Assembly: GCA_024697645.1 (NCBI GenBank)
Contig: JAILFH010000113.1
Coordinates: forward strand, 61,925 to 125,924
Direction: 5' to 3'
DNA length: 64,000 bases
Source of the DNA: Prevotella sp.
GTDB taxonomy: Bacteria; Bacteroidota; Bacteroidia; Bacteroidales; Bacteroidaceae
Below are positions 8,503-16,342 of the stretch, one piece after another; position 1 is the stretch's first letter; each line of letters starts with the position of its first letter. Position numbers and translations under genes: made by a program. Below the pieces are notes generated by a model. That model was given only the letters and a program-made list of their open reading frames with translations, made no database searches and had not been told where the DNA came from.

Positions 8503-9956
8503 TTTGCGGGAATGTTTTTAAGGATTTCGAGCAGATGATCCCAAACCATCTGCACGGTTGGAATGTGCAGACGTTCGTCAGGAGAGTGGACACCACGCAG
8601 CGTAGGACCAAAACTAACCATATCGAGGTTAGGATATTTCTCGGAGAACAATCCGCACTCCAGACCAGCGTGAATGCCCAATACCTTCGGATCCTTGCGG
8701 AAGAGTTTGCGATAGGTCTCAACAGCCAGAGCGGTGAGTTTGCTATCGGCGCGCATCTTCCAAGCGGGATAGCCGTCGCCCTGAACAACTTCAGCACCTG
8801 CCAACTGGAACACAGCCTTGATAGTGGCAGCCTGATTGTCGAGAGCACTCATCACGTTAGAGCGCTGTGAAGAAAGCACCGTTGCGGTGTCTTTAGTGGT
8901 TACGATGCTTGCTACGTTATTAGATGTCTCAACCAACCAAGCAATCTCCTCGTCCTGACACATAGCAAATACACCGTTGTCAGCAGCCTGCATAGCCTGA
9001 ATCAGTCGTGTGCTCACGCCGAGTTCAATCACATCGGCTGCATCGCAACTTTCCAGATTGAACTTCATGGTCTTCTCAGTAACGTGATATTCTTCTTCAA
9101 CGTCGCTGACAAATACATTCCAGTCAACGCGTACATCTTCCTTCTTGTCTTCGGGAACAGCAAATGTGATCACACCGTCGCGGGGAATAGCATTGTGCAG
9201 TTTACCAGCATTGAACGACACCAGACGAAGTCCGTAGCGCTCCTGAGTCTGATAGAGGAAGCGGGAGAGCACTTTCAGTGCGTTTGCGCGTTTCTTGTTG
9301 ATATCGTCGCCTGAGTGGCCACCGATAAGACCCTTCAGCGAACCCTTCATAAAGAACCAACCTTTGGGAGCCTTCTCGCGAGAGAAATGGAATGTGGCTG
9401 TAGTGTTGCGACCACCTGCACAACTCACGAAGATCTGACCTTCATCCTCAGAGTCGAGGTTGATGAGCATATCGCCGTTCATAAAGCCTGCCTGCAGACC
9501 CTCTGCACCAGTCAGACCAGTTTCCTCATCACGGGTGAAAAGACATTCCAGCGGTCCGTGCTGAATATCATTTGAATCGAGAATAGCCAGTTCGATAGCG
9601 CAGCCAATTCCGTCGTCAGCACCCAGTGTGGTGCCCTTTGCCTTCAGCCATTCGCCGTCAACATAAGTCTGGATAGCGTCTTTGTGGAAGTCGAAATCCA
9701 CATCGACCAATTTCTCGCAAACCATATCCATATGGCTCTGCAGAATCACAGTTGCCTTGTCTTCCATTCCTGGAGTAGCCGGCTTGCGGATCAGTACGTT
9801 GCCTGTTTTGTCGACAGATGTTTCAAAACCGTGGCTTGCGCCAAATGCTTTCAGGTACTCAATCATTTGCTCCTCGTGCTTCGAAGGACGGGGAATTTCG
9901 TTGATGCGTGCGAATTGTTCGAACACACATGCGGGTTTTAATTCGTTTTTATTCAT
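8499..9956 (-). CDS. pepD: aminoacyl-histidine dipeptidase (Xaa-His dipeptidase, M20 family)
   Basis: 485 residues, the expected length of bacterial PepD. It hydrolyses dipeptides with unblocked N-termini, with broad specificity including Xaa-His (carnosinase). Metal-binding and catalytic motifs of M20 metallopeptidases are in place: LQSHMDMVCE (about residue 71), GADDGIGCA (about 113), RDEETGLTGAEGL (about 142) and HAGLECGLF near the C-terminus. The lid/dimerisation domain with GGHSGDDIN is present. It is first in a two-gene unit with the lipoprotein that follows. A full promoter (TTTG, 19 bp, TACTTTTG on the minus strand) lies upstream and overlaps a plus-strand promoter. Confidence 0.96.
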   Translation of the reverse strand: MNKNELKPACVFEQFARINEIPRPSKHEEQMIEYLKAFGASHGFETSVDKTGNVLIRKPATPGMEDKATVILQSHMDMVCEKLVDVDFDFHKDAIQTYVDGEWLKAKGTTLGADDGIGCAIELAILDSNDIQHGPLECLFTRDEETGLTGAEGLQAGFMNGDMLINLDSEDEGQIFVSCAGGRNTTATFHFSREKAPKGWFFMKGSLKGLIGGHSGDDINKKRANALKVLSRFLYQTQERYGLRLVSFNAGKLHNAIPRDGVITFAVPEDKKEDVRVDWNVFVSDVEEEYHVTEKTMKFNLESCDAADVIELGVSTRLIQAMQAADNGVFAMCQDEEIAWLVETSNNVASIVTTKDTATVLSSQRSNVMSALDNQAATIKAVFQLAGAEVVQGDGYPAWKMRADSKLTALAVETYRKLFRKDPKVLGIHAGLECGLFSEKYPNLDMVSFGPTLRGVHSPDERLHIPTVQMVWDHLLEILKNIPAK

Positions 9957-10008
9957 TTAATTATGTTATTTTTTAATCCGTAATGACTTTTGTTTAATCT
10001 TTTATTTG

Positions 10009-10016
10009 TATCTTTG
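10009..10016 (+). promoter_or_regulatory. -7 promoter box for the 10113-11002 genes
   Basis: TATCTTTG fits TAnnTTTG on the plus strand. A TTTG at 9989-9992 is only 16 bp away, so the -33 assignment is weak. It lies within about 15 bp of the minus-strand pepD box. Confidence 0.55.
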
Positions 10017-10022
10017 CATCCG

Positions 10023-10053
10023 CAAAAGTAATACAAACCGAGCAAAATACAAA
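10023..10053 (-). promoter_or_regulatory. pepD promoter
   Basis: On the minus strand TTTG (10050-10053), 19 bp, then TACTTTTG (10023-10030). The start should be near 10016, giving a 5' leader of about 60 nt before the ATG at 9956. Confidence 0.65.
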
Positions 10054-10112
10054 ATAAATGAAGGTTTATTTTCATTTTTTGAGGCTAGTTTACTTTCTCA
10101 AAATGTAAAAAA

Positions 10113-10307
10113 ATGATAGAGACAATTCTTGTCAGCGTACTGATTATTGGTATCGGACTGGCGTTCATGCTTATCAAGGTTCTGGTGAAGAAGGACGGAA
10201 AGTTCTCTTCGCAGCACATTCATGACAGTGAGGCCATGAAGGAACGTGGTATTCATTGCGTGATGGATCAGGACCGTGAGGCACGGGCCAAGGGCAGAGC
10301 CTATTGA
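10113..10307 (+). CDS. small single-pass membrane protein, 64 residues
   Basis: An N-terminal membrane segment (TILVSVLIIGIGLAFMLIKVL) is followed by a basic, hydrophilic cytoplasmic tail with a short motif region (GIHCVMDQDREARAKG). I recall similar short proteins in other Bacteroidales, always hypothetical. The gene has a promoter box about 100 bp upstream and is followed after 62 bp by the OmpH-like lipoprotein gene, so the two may form an operon. Two minus-strand ORFs here are shadows. No function can be assigned. Confidence 0.75.
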   Translation: MIETILVSVLIIGIGLAFMLIKVLVKKDGKFSSQHIHDSEAMKERGIHCVMDQDREARAKGRAY

Positions 10308-10369
10308 CAATTCGGCTCTCTGCTGACAAAAGAACAGGAAACAACAAACAATAATTATCAATAAAGACA

Positions 10370-11002
10370 ATGAACAAAAAGAACATTTTCCGTACTGTAG
10401 CCGTTGCCGCCGTTGCAACTCTGGCTATGACATCATGCGACAAGTCGGCACCTAAGATGGATGCTAAGTCGCAAACCGCTGAACAGGCTCCTTCTGAGTT
10501 GAAGATTGCTTTCGTTGAAGTAGACAGCATCATGACTCAGTATTCTTTCTGCAAGGAGTACAGTGAGATTCTTCAGAAGAAAGGAACTAACATTCAGAAC
10601 ACACTCGAGGCTAAGCAGCGTCAGTTGCAGCAGGCAGCCGCCAACTTCCAGCAGAAGTTGCAGCAGAATGCCTATACCCGCGAGCAAGCTGAGGGCATTC
10701 AGGCAAGTCTGCAGAAGCAGAGCGCTGATCTGGAAGCACTCAATCAGCGTTTGAGCAACGAGTTTGCTGCTGAGAGCGAGAAGTATGGAAATGCTCTTCG
10801 TGATTCTATCCAGCACTTCCTGGCTAAATACAACAAGGATAAGAAGTACAGCATCATTCTGAGTAAGTCGGGCGACAACCTGCTGTATGCCGATAAGGCT
10901 TACGACATTACAGGTGAGGTTATTGCAGGTCTGAACAAGGCTTACAAGAAGACTGCTGCTAAGGCTGAGGACAAGAAGGACAAGGCTGCAGCCAAGAAAT
11001 AA
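10370..11002 (+). CDS. OmpH/Skp-like lipoprotein
   Basis: 210 residues. A lipoprotein signal ends at AMTSC (cysteine 24). The mature protein has the OmpH order: a short beta strand (LKIAFVEVDSIM), a long glutamine-rich coiled coil (about residues 70-140), then YSIILSKSGDNLLYAD, which corresponds to the C-terminal body of Skp. Skp-type chaperones hold unfolded outer-membrane proteins in the periplasm. Being lipidated is unlike E. coli Skp but common in Bacteroidetes members. The extra lysine/alanine-rich tail (KTAAKAEDKKDK) is low complexity. Family assignment is good; chaperone activity is inferred. Confidence 0.88.
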   Translation: MNKKNIFRTVAVAAVATLAMTSCDKSAPKMDAKSQTAEQAPSELKIAFVEVDSIMTQYSFCKEYSEILQKKGTNIQNTLEAKQRQLQQAAANFQQKLQQNAYTREQAEGIQASLQKQSADLEALNQRLSNEFAAESEKYGNALRDSIQHFLAKYNKDKKYSIILSKSGDNLLYADKAYDITGEVIAGLNKAYKKTAAKAEDKKDKAAAKK

Positions 11003-11208
11003 TCATCTTCGGATGAAAGCATAGGCGCGGGCTACACCGTCAGAATGAAAATCTGGTTGTAGTCCGTGCTTTTCATTCTATATAGAAATTCCTCATTTCA
11101 GATGGGGATTTCTGTTACTATATATAAATAAGGTGTACGGGTTTCACGACATCACCCTTTTTCCAATCTATTTCCCGACGTACTAAACTTAAATAAGGTG
11201 TAATTCCC
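11003..11208 (+). promoter_or_regulatory. structured leader region before nth
   Basis: Contains overlapping hairpins: GCGCGGGCTACA can pair with TGTAGTCCGTGC with G-U pairs, AGAATGAAAA with TTTTCATTCT, and AGAAATTCCTCAT (11084-11096) with ATGGGGATTTCT (11102-11113). A 13-bp direct repeat TAAATAAGGTGTA occurs at 11125 and 11190. Either terminators for the upstream gene or control of nth; no known riboswitch is recognised. Confidence 0.4.
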
Positions 11209-11841
11209 ATGACGAAGAAAGAACGATACGCTTACATACTTAACTATTTCAGCGAGCAGATGCCCGTTGTCACTACCGAACTGCAGTTTGGTTCGGCTTT
11301 CCAGTTGCTTTGCGCCACTCTGCTCAGTGCCCAGTGCACCGACAAGCGCATCAATCAGGTGACGCCTGCTCTCTTTGAGCGTTACCCTGATGCAAAGGCA
11401 ATGGCTCAGGCCGAGCCTGAGGACGTTTTTGAATATGTGCGCAGTGTGAGTTATCCAAATTCAAAGTCGCGTCATTTGGTTGAAATGTCGCGTATGTTGG
11501 TTGCCGACTTCAATGGCGAAGTGCCCAGCGATATGGACGATCTCGTGAAGTTGCCGGGGGTCGGAAGGAAGACGGCAAATGTGATGCAGGCTGTTTGGTT
11601 TGGTCGTGCAGCAATGGCGGTTGATACTCATGTTTTCCGCGTGAGCCATCGTCTTGGACTTGTTCCTGATAAGGCAAACACACCGCTGAAAGTAGAGCAG
11701 GAACTCATGCGCAACATTCCTGCCGAAGATGTTCCCAATGCCCACCATTGGCTTTTGCTTCACGGACGTTACGTCTGCACAAGTCGCAAGCCACATTGTG
11801 AGAAATGTCCGTTTGACCATTTCTGTCCGAAGAAAATTTAG
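11209..11841 (+). CDS. nth: endonuclease III (DNA glycosylase/AP lyase)
   Basis: 210 residues, the family length. It removes oxidised pyrimidines and cuts at abasic sites in base excision repair. The helix-hairpin-helix LPGVGRKTANV carries the catalytic lysine, and the catalytic aspartate is in AVDTHVFRVSHRLG. The 4Fe-4S loop is complete with the C-X6-C-X2-C-X5-C spacing (CTSRKPHCEKCPFDHFC). The TIGR02453 gene follows after 40 bp on the same strand. All catalytic parts are intact. Confidence 0.97.
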   Translation: MTKKERYAYILNYFSEQMPVVTTELQFGSAFQLLCATLLSAQCTDKRINQVTPALFERYPDAKAMAQAEPEDVFEYVRSVSYPNSKSRHLVEMSRMLVADFNGEVPSDMDDLVKLPGVGRKTANVMQAVWFGRAAMAVDTHVFRVSHRLGLVPDKANTPLKVEQELMRNIPAEDVPNAHHWLLLHGRYVCTSRKPHCEKCPFDHFCPKKI

Positions 11842-11881
11842 TCGGTCCGCATTTCCCAGTATCTTTTAATCAATAAATATT

Positions 11882-12607
11882 ATGGAAGCCCAGAGAATAC
11901 TTGAATTCCTTCGTGGAATCACTGCTAATAACAACCGCCCTTGGTTCCTCGAGCACAAGGATGAATATGACGCTTGTCGCAAGAATTTCAATGAAGGTAT
12001 TGCCCGCGCCATTAATCGTTATGCGGAGTTTGACGATGAAATTGCACATTTGCAGGTGAAGGATTGTGTCTATAGATTCAATCGAGATACACGCTTTTCA
12101 CCTGACAAATCGCCTTATAAGCGTCATCTTGGCGCCTATATCTGTTCGAAAGGCAAAAAGTCACTTCGTGGCGGTTATTACATTCATCTCGAACCTGGAA
12201 ACTGTATGCTCGCAACGGGTAGTTATTGGCTTCCAACCAATATCCTCACTTCCTGTCGAAATGAAATCATGGGCAATATAGACCGATGGCTGGAGGCTGT
12301 GGAGAATCCGAAATTCAGAAAACTTTTCGGCAAACCCAATCAAGGAATATGGCCCGAGATGGAGAACGAAGATGCGAAAGGGAGCGAGAAGGGGTTCGGC
12401 CTCGTTTCGCTGAAGACTTGTCCTGCTGGTTTCCCCCGTGATTATGAGCATATCGAATATCTCCGAATGAAGGACTATTGCTGCTGGCGTAGGGTACCTG
12501 ATACGTTCTTCGAGGGAGATGATTGGCTTGAGGAATCTTCCAAGATTTTCATCGTAGCCAAACCGATGATGGACTTCATGAATGCCGTTATCGACGACTA
12601 CGAATAA
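11882..12607 (+). CDS. TIGR02453 / DUF2461 family protein
   Basis: 241 residues, cytoplasmic. It begins with the family signature FLRGITANNNRPWFLEHKDEYD and has the typical RFNRDTRFSPDKSPYK and GGYYIHLEPG blocks. The family is widespread and its biochemical role is unknown. It is 40 bp downstream of nth and probably co-transcribed. The last codons (ending DDYE and the TAA stop) form the first unit of a five-copy 44-bp tandem repeat that runs on for about 200 bp beyond the gene, an unusual arrangement. Confidence 0.92.
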   Translation: MEAQRILEFLRGITANNNRPWFLEHKDEYDACRKNFNEGIARAINRYAEFDDEIAHLQVKDCVYRFNRDTRFSPDKSPYKRHLGAYICSKGKKSLRGGYYIHLEPGNCMLATGSYWLPTNILTSCRNEIMGNIDRWLEAVENPKFRKLFGKPNQGIWPEMENEDAKGSEKGFGLVSLKTCPAGFPRDYEHIEYLRMKDYCCWRRVPDTFFEGDDWLEESSKIFIVAKPMMDFMNAVIDDYE

Positions 12608-12809
12608 GCAGCGAAAAGATTACTTCTCAAATAATTGAATGGTACGAATAAGAGGAGAATATATTTCTTTTTAAATAATCGACGACGATGAATAAGTAGA
12701 GAATGAATTTTTTCTCAAATAGTCAACGAAGACGAGTATACAAAGGACAATTTTCTTCCTTAATAATAAGTGGCTACGAGTAAGTTGGGAATATCTTCCT
12801 TTTTAAAAG
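12590..12809 (+). repeat. five 44-bp tandem repeats starting inside the TIGR02453 gene
   Basis: Units begin at 12590, 12634, 12678, 12722 and 12766, each exactly 44 bp. Each starts with a version of ATCGACGACTACGAATAA (the last codons and stop of the gene) and most end TTTCTYAAATA. Copies differ at many positions but never in length. The array ends in a more diverged stretch. Confidence 0.85.
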
Positions 12810-12880
12810 AGTAGGGGATAAATACTTCTTTTTCTCAGAGTCCTTTCTCAAGCGCAGCAGGTATTCGTCCTTGAAAATAT

Positions 12881-12918
12881 GCAGCCATAAACCTTTCGTT
12901 TGTGGCTGCTTTGTTTTA
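12881..12918 (+). terminator. Rho-independent terminator after the 44-bp repeats
   Basis: GCAGCCATAAAC, loop CTTTC, GTTTGTGGCTGC (one G-U pair), then TTTGTTTT. It sits 270 bp after the TIGR02453 stop and is the first good terminator for the nth transcript. Confidence 0.75.
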
Positions 12919-12959
12919 GTCTCGATTTGACGGCAGAAATTACACAATTTTGCCATAGT

Positions 12960-13155
12960 TTGTATAAAGCATGTCTTTAGACTATACAGAGCAATGCTTT
13001 TGACCTTAGAGAGCATGCCTTTATACCTATATAAAGACGTGCTCTGTATGGTAGAGAGATGGTCTTTCTATGGTCAAAAGGATAACTCTTTATGGTAGAA
13101 AGGACTGCTCTGTATAGTCAAAAAGATGACTTTGTATGTTCTAAATGGTTTCTTC
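12960..13155 (+). repeat. array of about nine 22-bp palindrome-bearing repeats (locus 1)
   Basis: Units of 21-23 bp such as TATGGTCAAAAGGATAACTC and TATAGTCAAAAAGATGACTT repeat head to tail. Each has a mini-palindrome of the AAAG-N-CTTT or AGAG-N-CTCT kind. The same unit occurs at 41.4 kb and 61.0 kb. No ORF is supported here; the track's 12774-13016 ORF is rejected. Confidence 0.75.
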
Positions 13156-13454
13156 GCTTATTAGAAAAGATTCTTCTGCTTGTGTGCCCTGATAATTTGA
13201 CTTTGTTTGTTTTGATACTTCAACTTTGTTCGACCTAATACTTTTTGTTTTCAAATGCTTCTTTAATTTGACAAGTTTTCTCGTTCCTAATGTTATAGTT
13301 TTGGTTTCTTCTCCGCAAGGAATTTGTTCACGCAGATTTGCACATTATTTTCTTATTTTTCTCTTTTCTGTTACCTTCTTGAGCCCTTTCTCGCGTTTTG
13401 TAAAGTCTGGATTGCAAATAATCATTAAATCTTAAATAAATTGTGGTATAAACA

Positions 13455-13486
13455 TTTGGATTATTGCACAAATTGTAGTAACTTTG
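13455..13486 (+). promoter_or_regulatory. ppdK promoter
   Basis: TTTG (13455-13458), 20 bp, TAACTTTG (13479-13486): a full match to the Bacteroidetes sigma-ABfr promoter. The start should be near 13493, with a leader of about 40 nt. Confidence 0.8.
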
Positions 13487-13532
13487 CGCAACTTTTAGAA
13501 TATATTTTAAAATTGATACCTATTTATTAACA

Positions 13533-16253
13533 ATGAGTCAGAAAAGAGTTTACACTTTCGGTAACGGAAAAGCCGAAGGTAATGCAAAAATGCGTGAGGA
13601 ATTGGGCGGTAAGGGTGCTAACCTTGCCGAGATGAACCTTATCGGTGTTCCCGTTCCTCCAGGTTTCACAATCACCACAGATTGCTGCAATGAGTATTAC
13701 GAGGTTGGTCAGGAGAAGATCATGGAACTGCTCAACGACGACGTTATGGCCGCCGTTAAGCACATTGAAGTCCTGATGAACTCGAAGTTCGGCGACAAGG
13801 AGAATCCTCTGCTTGTTTCTGTACGTTCGGGTGCTCGTGCTTCTATGCCCGGTATGATGGATACAATCCTCAACCTCGGTCTGAACGACGAGGTTGCCGA
13901 AGGTATGGTGGCCAAGACCCAGAATCCTCACTTTGTCTATGACAGTTATCGCCGTTTCGTACAGATGTATGGCGACGTTGTGCTCGAGATGAAGCCCGTC
14001 AACAAGGAAGATATCGATCCGTTCGAGGAGATTATTGAGAATGTGAAGAAGGAGAGCGGTGTTGTTCTCGACAAGGACCTCTCTGTAGATGACCTGAAGA
14101 AACTCGTGAAACTCTTCAAGGAAGCCATCAAGGAGCGTACTGGTAAGGACTTCCCCAACGATCCTATCGAGCAACTCTGGGGTGCTATCTGCGCTGTGTT
14201 CCGTTCTTGGATGAACGAGCGTGCTATTCTCTATCGTAAGATGGAAGGAATCCCCGACGAGTGGGGTACTGCTGTTAGCGTTATGGCTATGGTATTCGGT
14301 AACATGGGCGACACTTCTGCTACTGGTGTTTGCTTCAGCCGCGATGCTGCTAATGGTGAGAATCTCTTCAATGGTGAGTATCTCGTTAACGCACAGGGTG
14401 AGGACGTTGTGGCTGGTATTCGTACCCCTCAGCAGATTACTAAGATTGGTTCACAGCGTTGGGCCGAGCGTGCTGGTATCAGCGAGGAAGAGCGTGCTTC
14501 TAAGTATCCTTCAATGGAGGAGGCTATGCCTGAGATCTATGCTCAACTGAATGGTATTCAGGAGAAACTCGAGGATCACTACCGCGACATGCAGGATATG
14601 GAGTTCACCGTACAGGAAGGTAAACTTTGGTTCCTCCAGACTCGTAACGGTAAGCGCACAGGTGCTGCTATGGTGAAGATTGCTATCGACCTGCTCCATG
14701 AGGGTATGATTGATGAGAAGACTGCCATCATGCGCTGTGAGCCTAACAAACTCGATGAACTGCTTCACCCCGTATTCGACAAGAAGGCTCTTACGAAAGT
14801 GAAGGTCATTGCTCAGGGTCTGCCCGCAAGTCCTGGTGCTGCCTGTGGTCAGATTGTTTTCCACGCTGACGACGCTCAGGCTTGGAACAACGATGGTCAC
14901 AAGGTTGTCCTCGTTCGTATCGAGACATCTCCTGAGGACCTCGCTGGTATGTCTGCTGCTGAGGGTATCCTCACCGCTCGTGGTGGTATGACCTCTCACG
15001 CTGCCGTTGTGGCTCGTGGTATGGGTAAGTGCTGCGTCTCGGGTGTTGGCGCTCTGAATGTTGACTATCATGCAAAGACTGTCGAGATCGACGGTGTTGT
15101 CTATAAGGAAGGTGACTACATTTCACTCAACGGTACAACTGGTCAGGTTTATGCTGGTGAGGTTCCCACAAAGGCTGCTGAACTCAGTGGTGACTTCAAG
15201 GAACTCATGGATCTCTGCGATAAGTACACCAAGTTGCAGGTTCGCACCAATGCTGATACTCCTCATGATGCACAGGTTGCTCGCGACTTCGGTGCTAAGG
15301 GTATCGGTCTGACACGTACAGAGCACATGTTCTTCGACGGACAGAAGATTGTTGCTATGCGTGAGATGATCCTCGCCGGTAGTGCAGAGGGTCGTGAGAA
15401 GGCTCTTGCCAAGTTGCTGCCTTATCAGAAGGCTGACTTCAAGGGAATTCTTGAGGCTATGGACGGTCTGCCCGTGAACATTCGTCTGCTTGATCCTCCT
15501 CTCCACGAGTTCGTTCCCCACGATCTGAAGGGTCAGGAAGAGATGGCTCAGGCTATGGGCGTAAGTCTCGCCGACATTCAGCGCCGTGTTGATTCTCTCG
15601 CTGAGAACAACCCGATGCTTGGTCACCGTGGTTGCCGTCTGGGCATCACCTTCCCCGAGATTACCGCTATGCAGACTCGCGCCATCCTTGGTGCTGCTTG
15701 CGAACTGAAGAAGGAAGGCAAGGATCCGAAACCCGAAATCATGGTTCCGCTGATTGGTACACTCCATGAACTCGAGCAGCAGAAGGCTATCATCGAGAAG
15801 GTTTCGAAGGAAGTATTTGCTGAGTATGGCGTAGAGATTGAGTTCGAGATTGGTACGATGATTGAGATTCCTCGTGCTGCCCTCACCGCTGATCGTATTG
15901 CCGAGCAGGCTCAGTACTTCTCATTCGGTACTAACGACCTGACACAGATGACCTTCGGTTACTCTCGTGACGACATTGCTTCGTTCCTGCCCGTTTACCT
16001 CGAGAAGAAGATCCTGAAGGTTGACCCGTTCCAGGTACTCGACCAGAAGGGTGTTGGTCAACTCGTGAAGATGGCTGTTGAGAAGGGTCGTGCCGTACGT
16101 CCTAACCTCCGCACAGGTATTTGCGGTGAGCATGGTGGTGAGCCTACTTCCGTGAAGTTCTGCGCTAAGATTGGTCTCAACTATGCTAGTTGCTCGCCAT
16201 TCCGTGTGCCTATCGCACGTCTGGCTGCCGCGCAGGCTGCCGTTGAGGAGTAA
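13533..16253 (+). CDS. ppdK: pyruvate, phosphate dikinase
   Basis: 906 residues, full length for the family. It interconverts pyruvate, ATP and phosphate with phosphoenolpyruvate, AMP and PPi. Domains in order: N-terminal ATP-grasp region (GGKGANLAEM; VSVRSGARASMPGMMDT), central phosphohistidine domain with GGMTSHAAVVARGMGK, and C-terminal PEP-utilising barrel ending with the catalytic cysteine in CGEHGGEP. Codon use is strongly biased, suggesting high expression. It has its own full promoter and a strong terminator, so it is monocistronic. With the PPi-dependent pfp it suggests a glycolysis that makes and uses PPi. Confidence 0.98.
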   Translation: MSQKRVYTFGNGKAEGNAKMREELGGKGANLAEMNLIGVPVPPGFTITTDCCNEYYEVGQEKIMELLNDDVMAAVKHIEVLMNSKFGDKENPLLVSVRSGARASMPGMMDTILNLGLNDEVAEGMVAKTQNPHFVYDSYRRFVQMYGDVVLEMKPVNKEDIDPFEEIIENVKKESGVVLDKDLSVDDLKKLVKLFKEAIKERTGKDFPNDPIEQLWGAICAVFRSWMNERAILYRKMEGIPDEWGTAVSVMAMVFGNMGDTSATGVCFSRDAANGENLFNGEYLVNAQGEDVVAGIRTPQQITKIGSQRWAERAGISEEERASKYPSMEEAMPEIYAQLNGIQEKLEDHYRDMQDMEFTVQEGKLWFLQTRNGKRTGAAMVKIAIDLLHEGMIDEKTAIMRCEPNKLDELLHPVFDKKALTKVKVIAQGLPASPGAACGQIVFHADDAQAWNNDGHKVVLVRIETSPEDLAGMSAAEGILTARGGMTSHAAVVARGMGKCCVSGVGALNVDYHAKTVEIDGVVYKEGDYISLNGTTGQVYAGEVPTKAAELSGDFKELMDLCDKYTKLQVRTNADTPHDAQVARDFGAKGIGLTRTEHMFFDGQKIVAMREMILAGSAEGREKALAKLLPYQKADFKGILEAMDGLPVNIRLLDPPLHEFVPHDLKGQEEMAQAMGVSLADIQRRVDSLAENNPMLGHRGCRLGITFPEITAMQTRAILGAACELKKEGKDPKPEIMVPLIGTLHELEQQKAIIEKVSKEVFAEYGVEIEFEIGTMIEIPRAALTADRIAEQAQYFSFGTNDLTQMTFGYSRDDIASFLPVYLEKKILKVDPFQVLDQKGVGQLVKMAVEKGRAVRPNLRTGICGEHGGEPTSVKFCAKIGLNYASCSPFRVPIARLAAAQAAVEE

Positions 16254-16280
16254 GCGAAAGGACGCTGATAATTAGTGAAT

Positions 16281-16321
16281 ACGAGGCAAGTGCTTGGCTA
16301 ACAAGTGCTTGCCTCGTTTCA
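16281..16321 (+). terminator. ppdK terminator
   Basis: A 16-bp stem ACGAGGCAAGTGCTTG (16281-16296) with CAAGTGCTTGCCTCGT (16302-16317), two G-U pairs and a 5-nt loop, followed by a short T run. Confidence 0.8.
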
Positions 16322-16342
16322 AAAATAGTAAAAGAGTTCGAC

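Noticed and set aside
12774-13016. 80-residue minus-strand ORF
   Set aside because: Made of the terminator hairpin and the 22-bp repeats; the CNFC motif is coincidental.
12960-13155. Possible CRISPR array
   Set aside because: Units are 22 bp with no separate spacers, copies drift, and no cas gene is present.
13226-13435. 69-residue plus-strand ORF before ppdK
   Set aside because: Phenylalanine/leucine-rich translation of T-rich spacer, no start signals; ends before the ppdK promoter.
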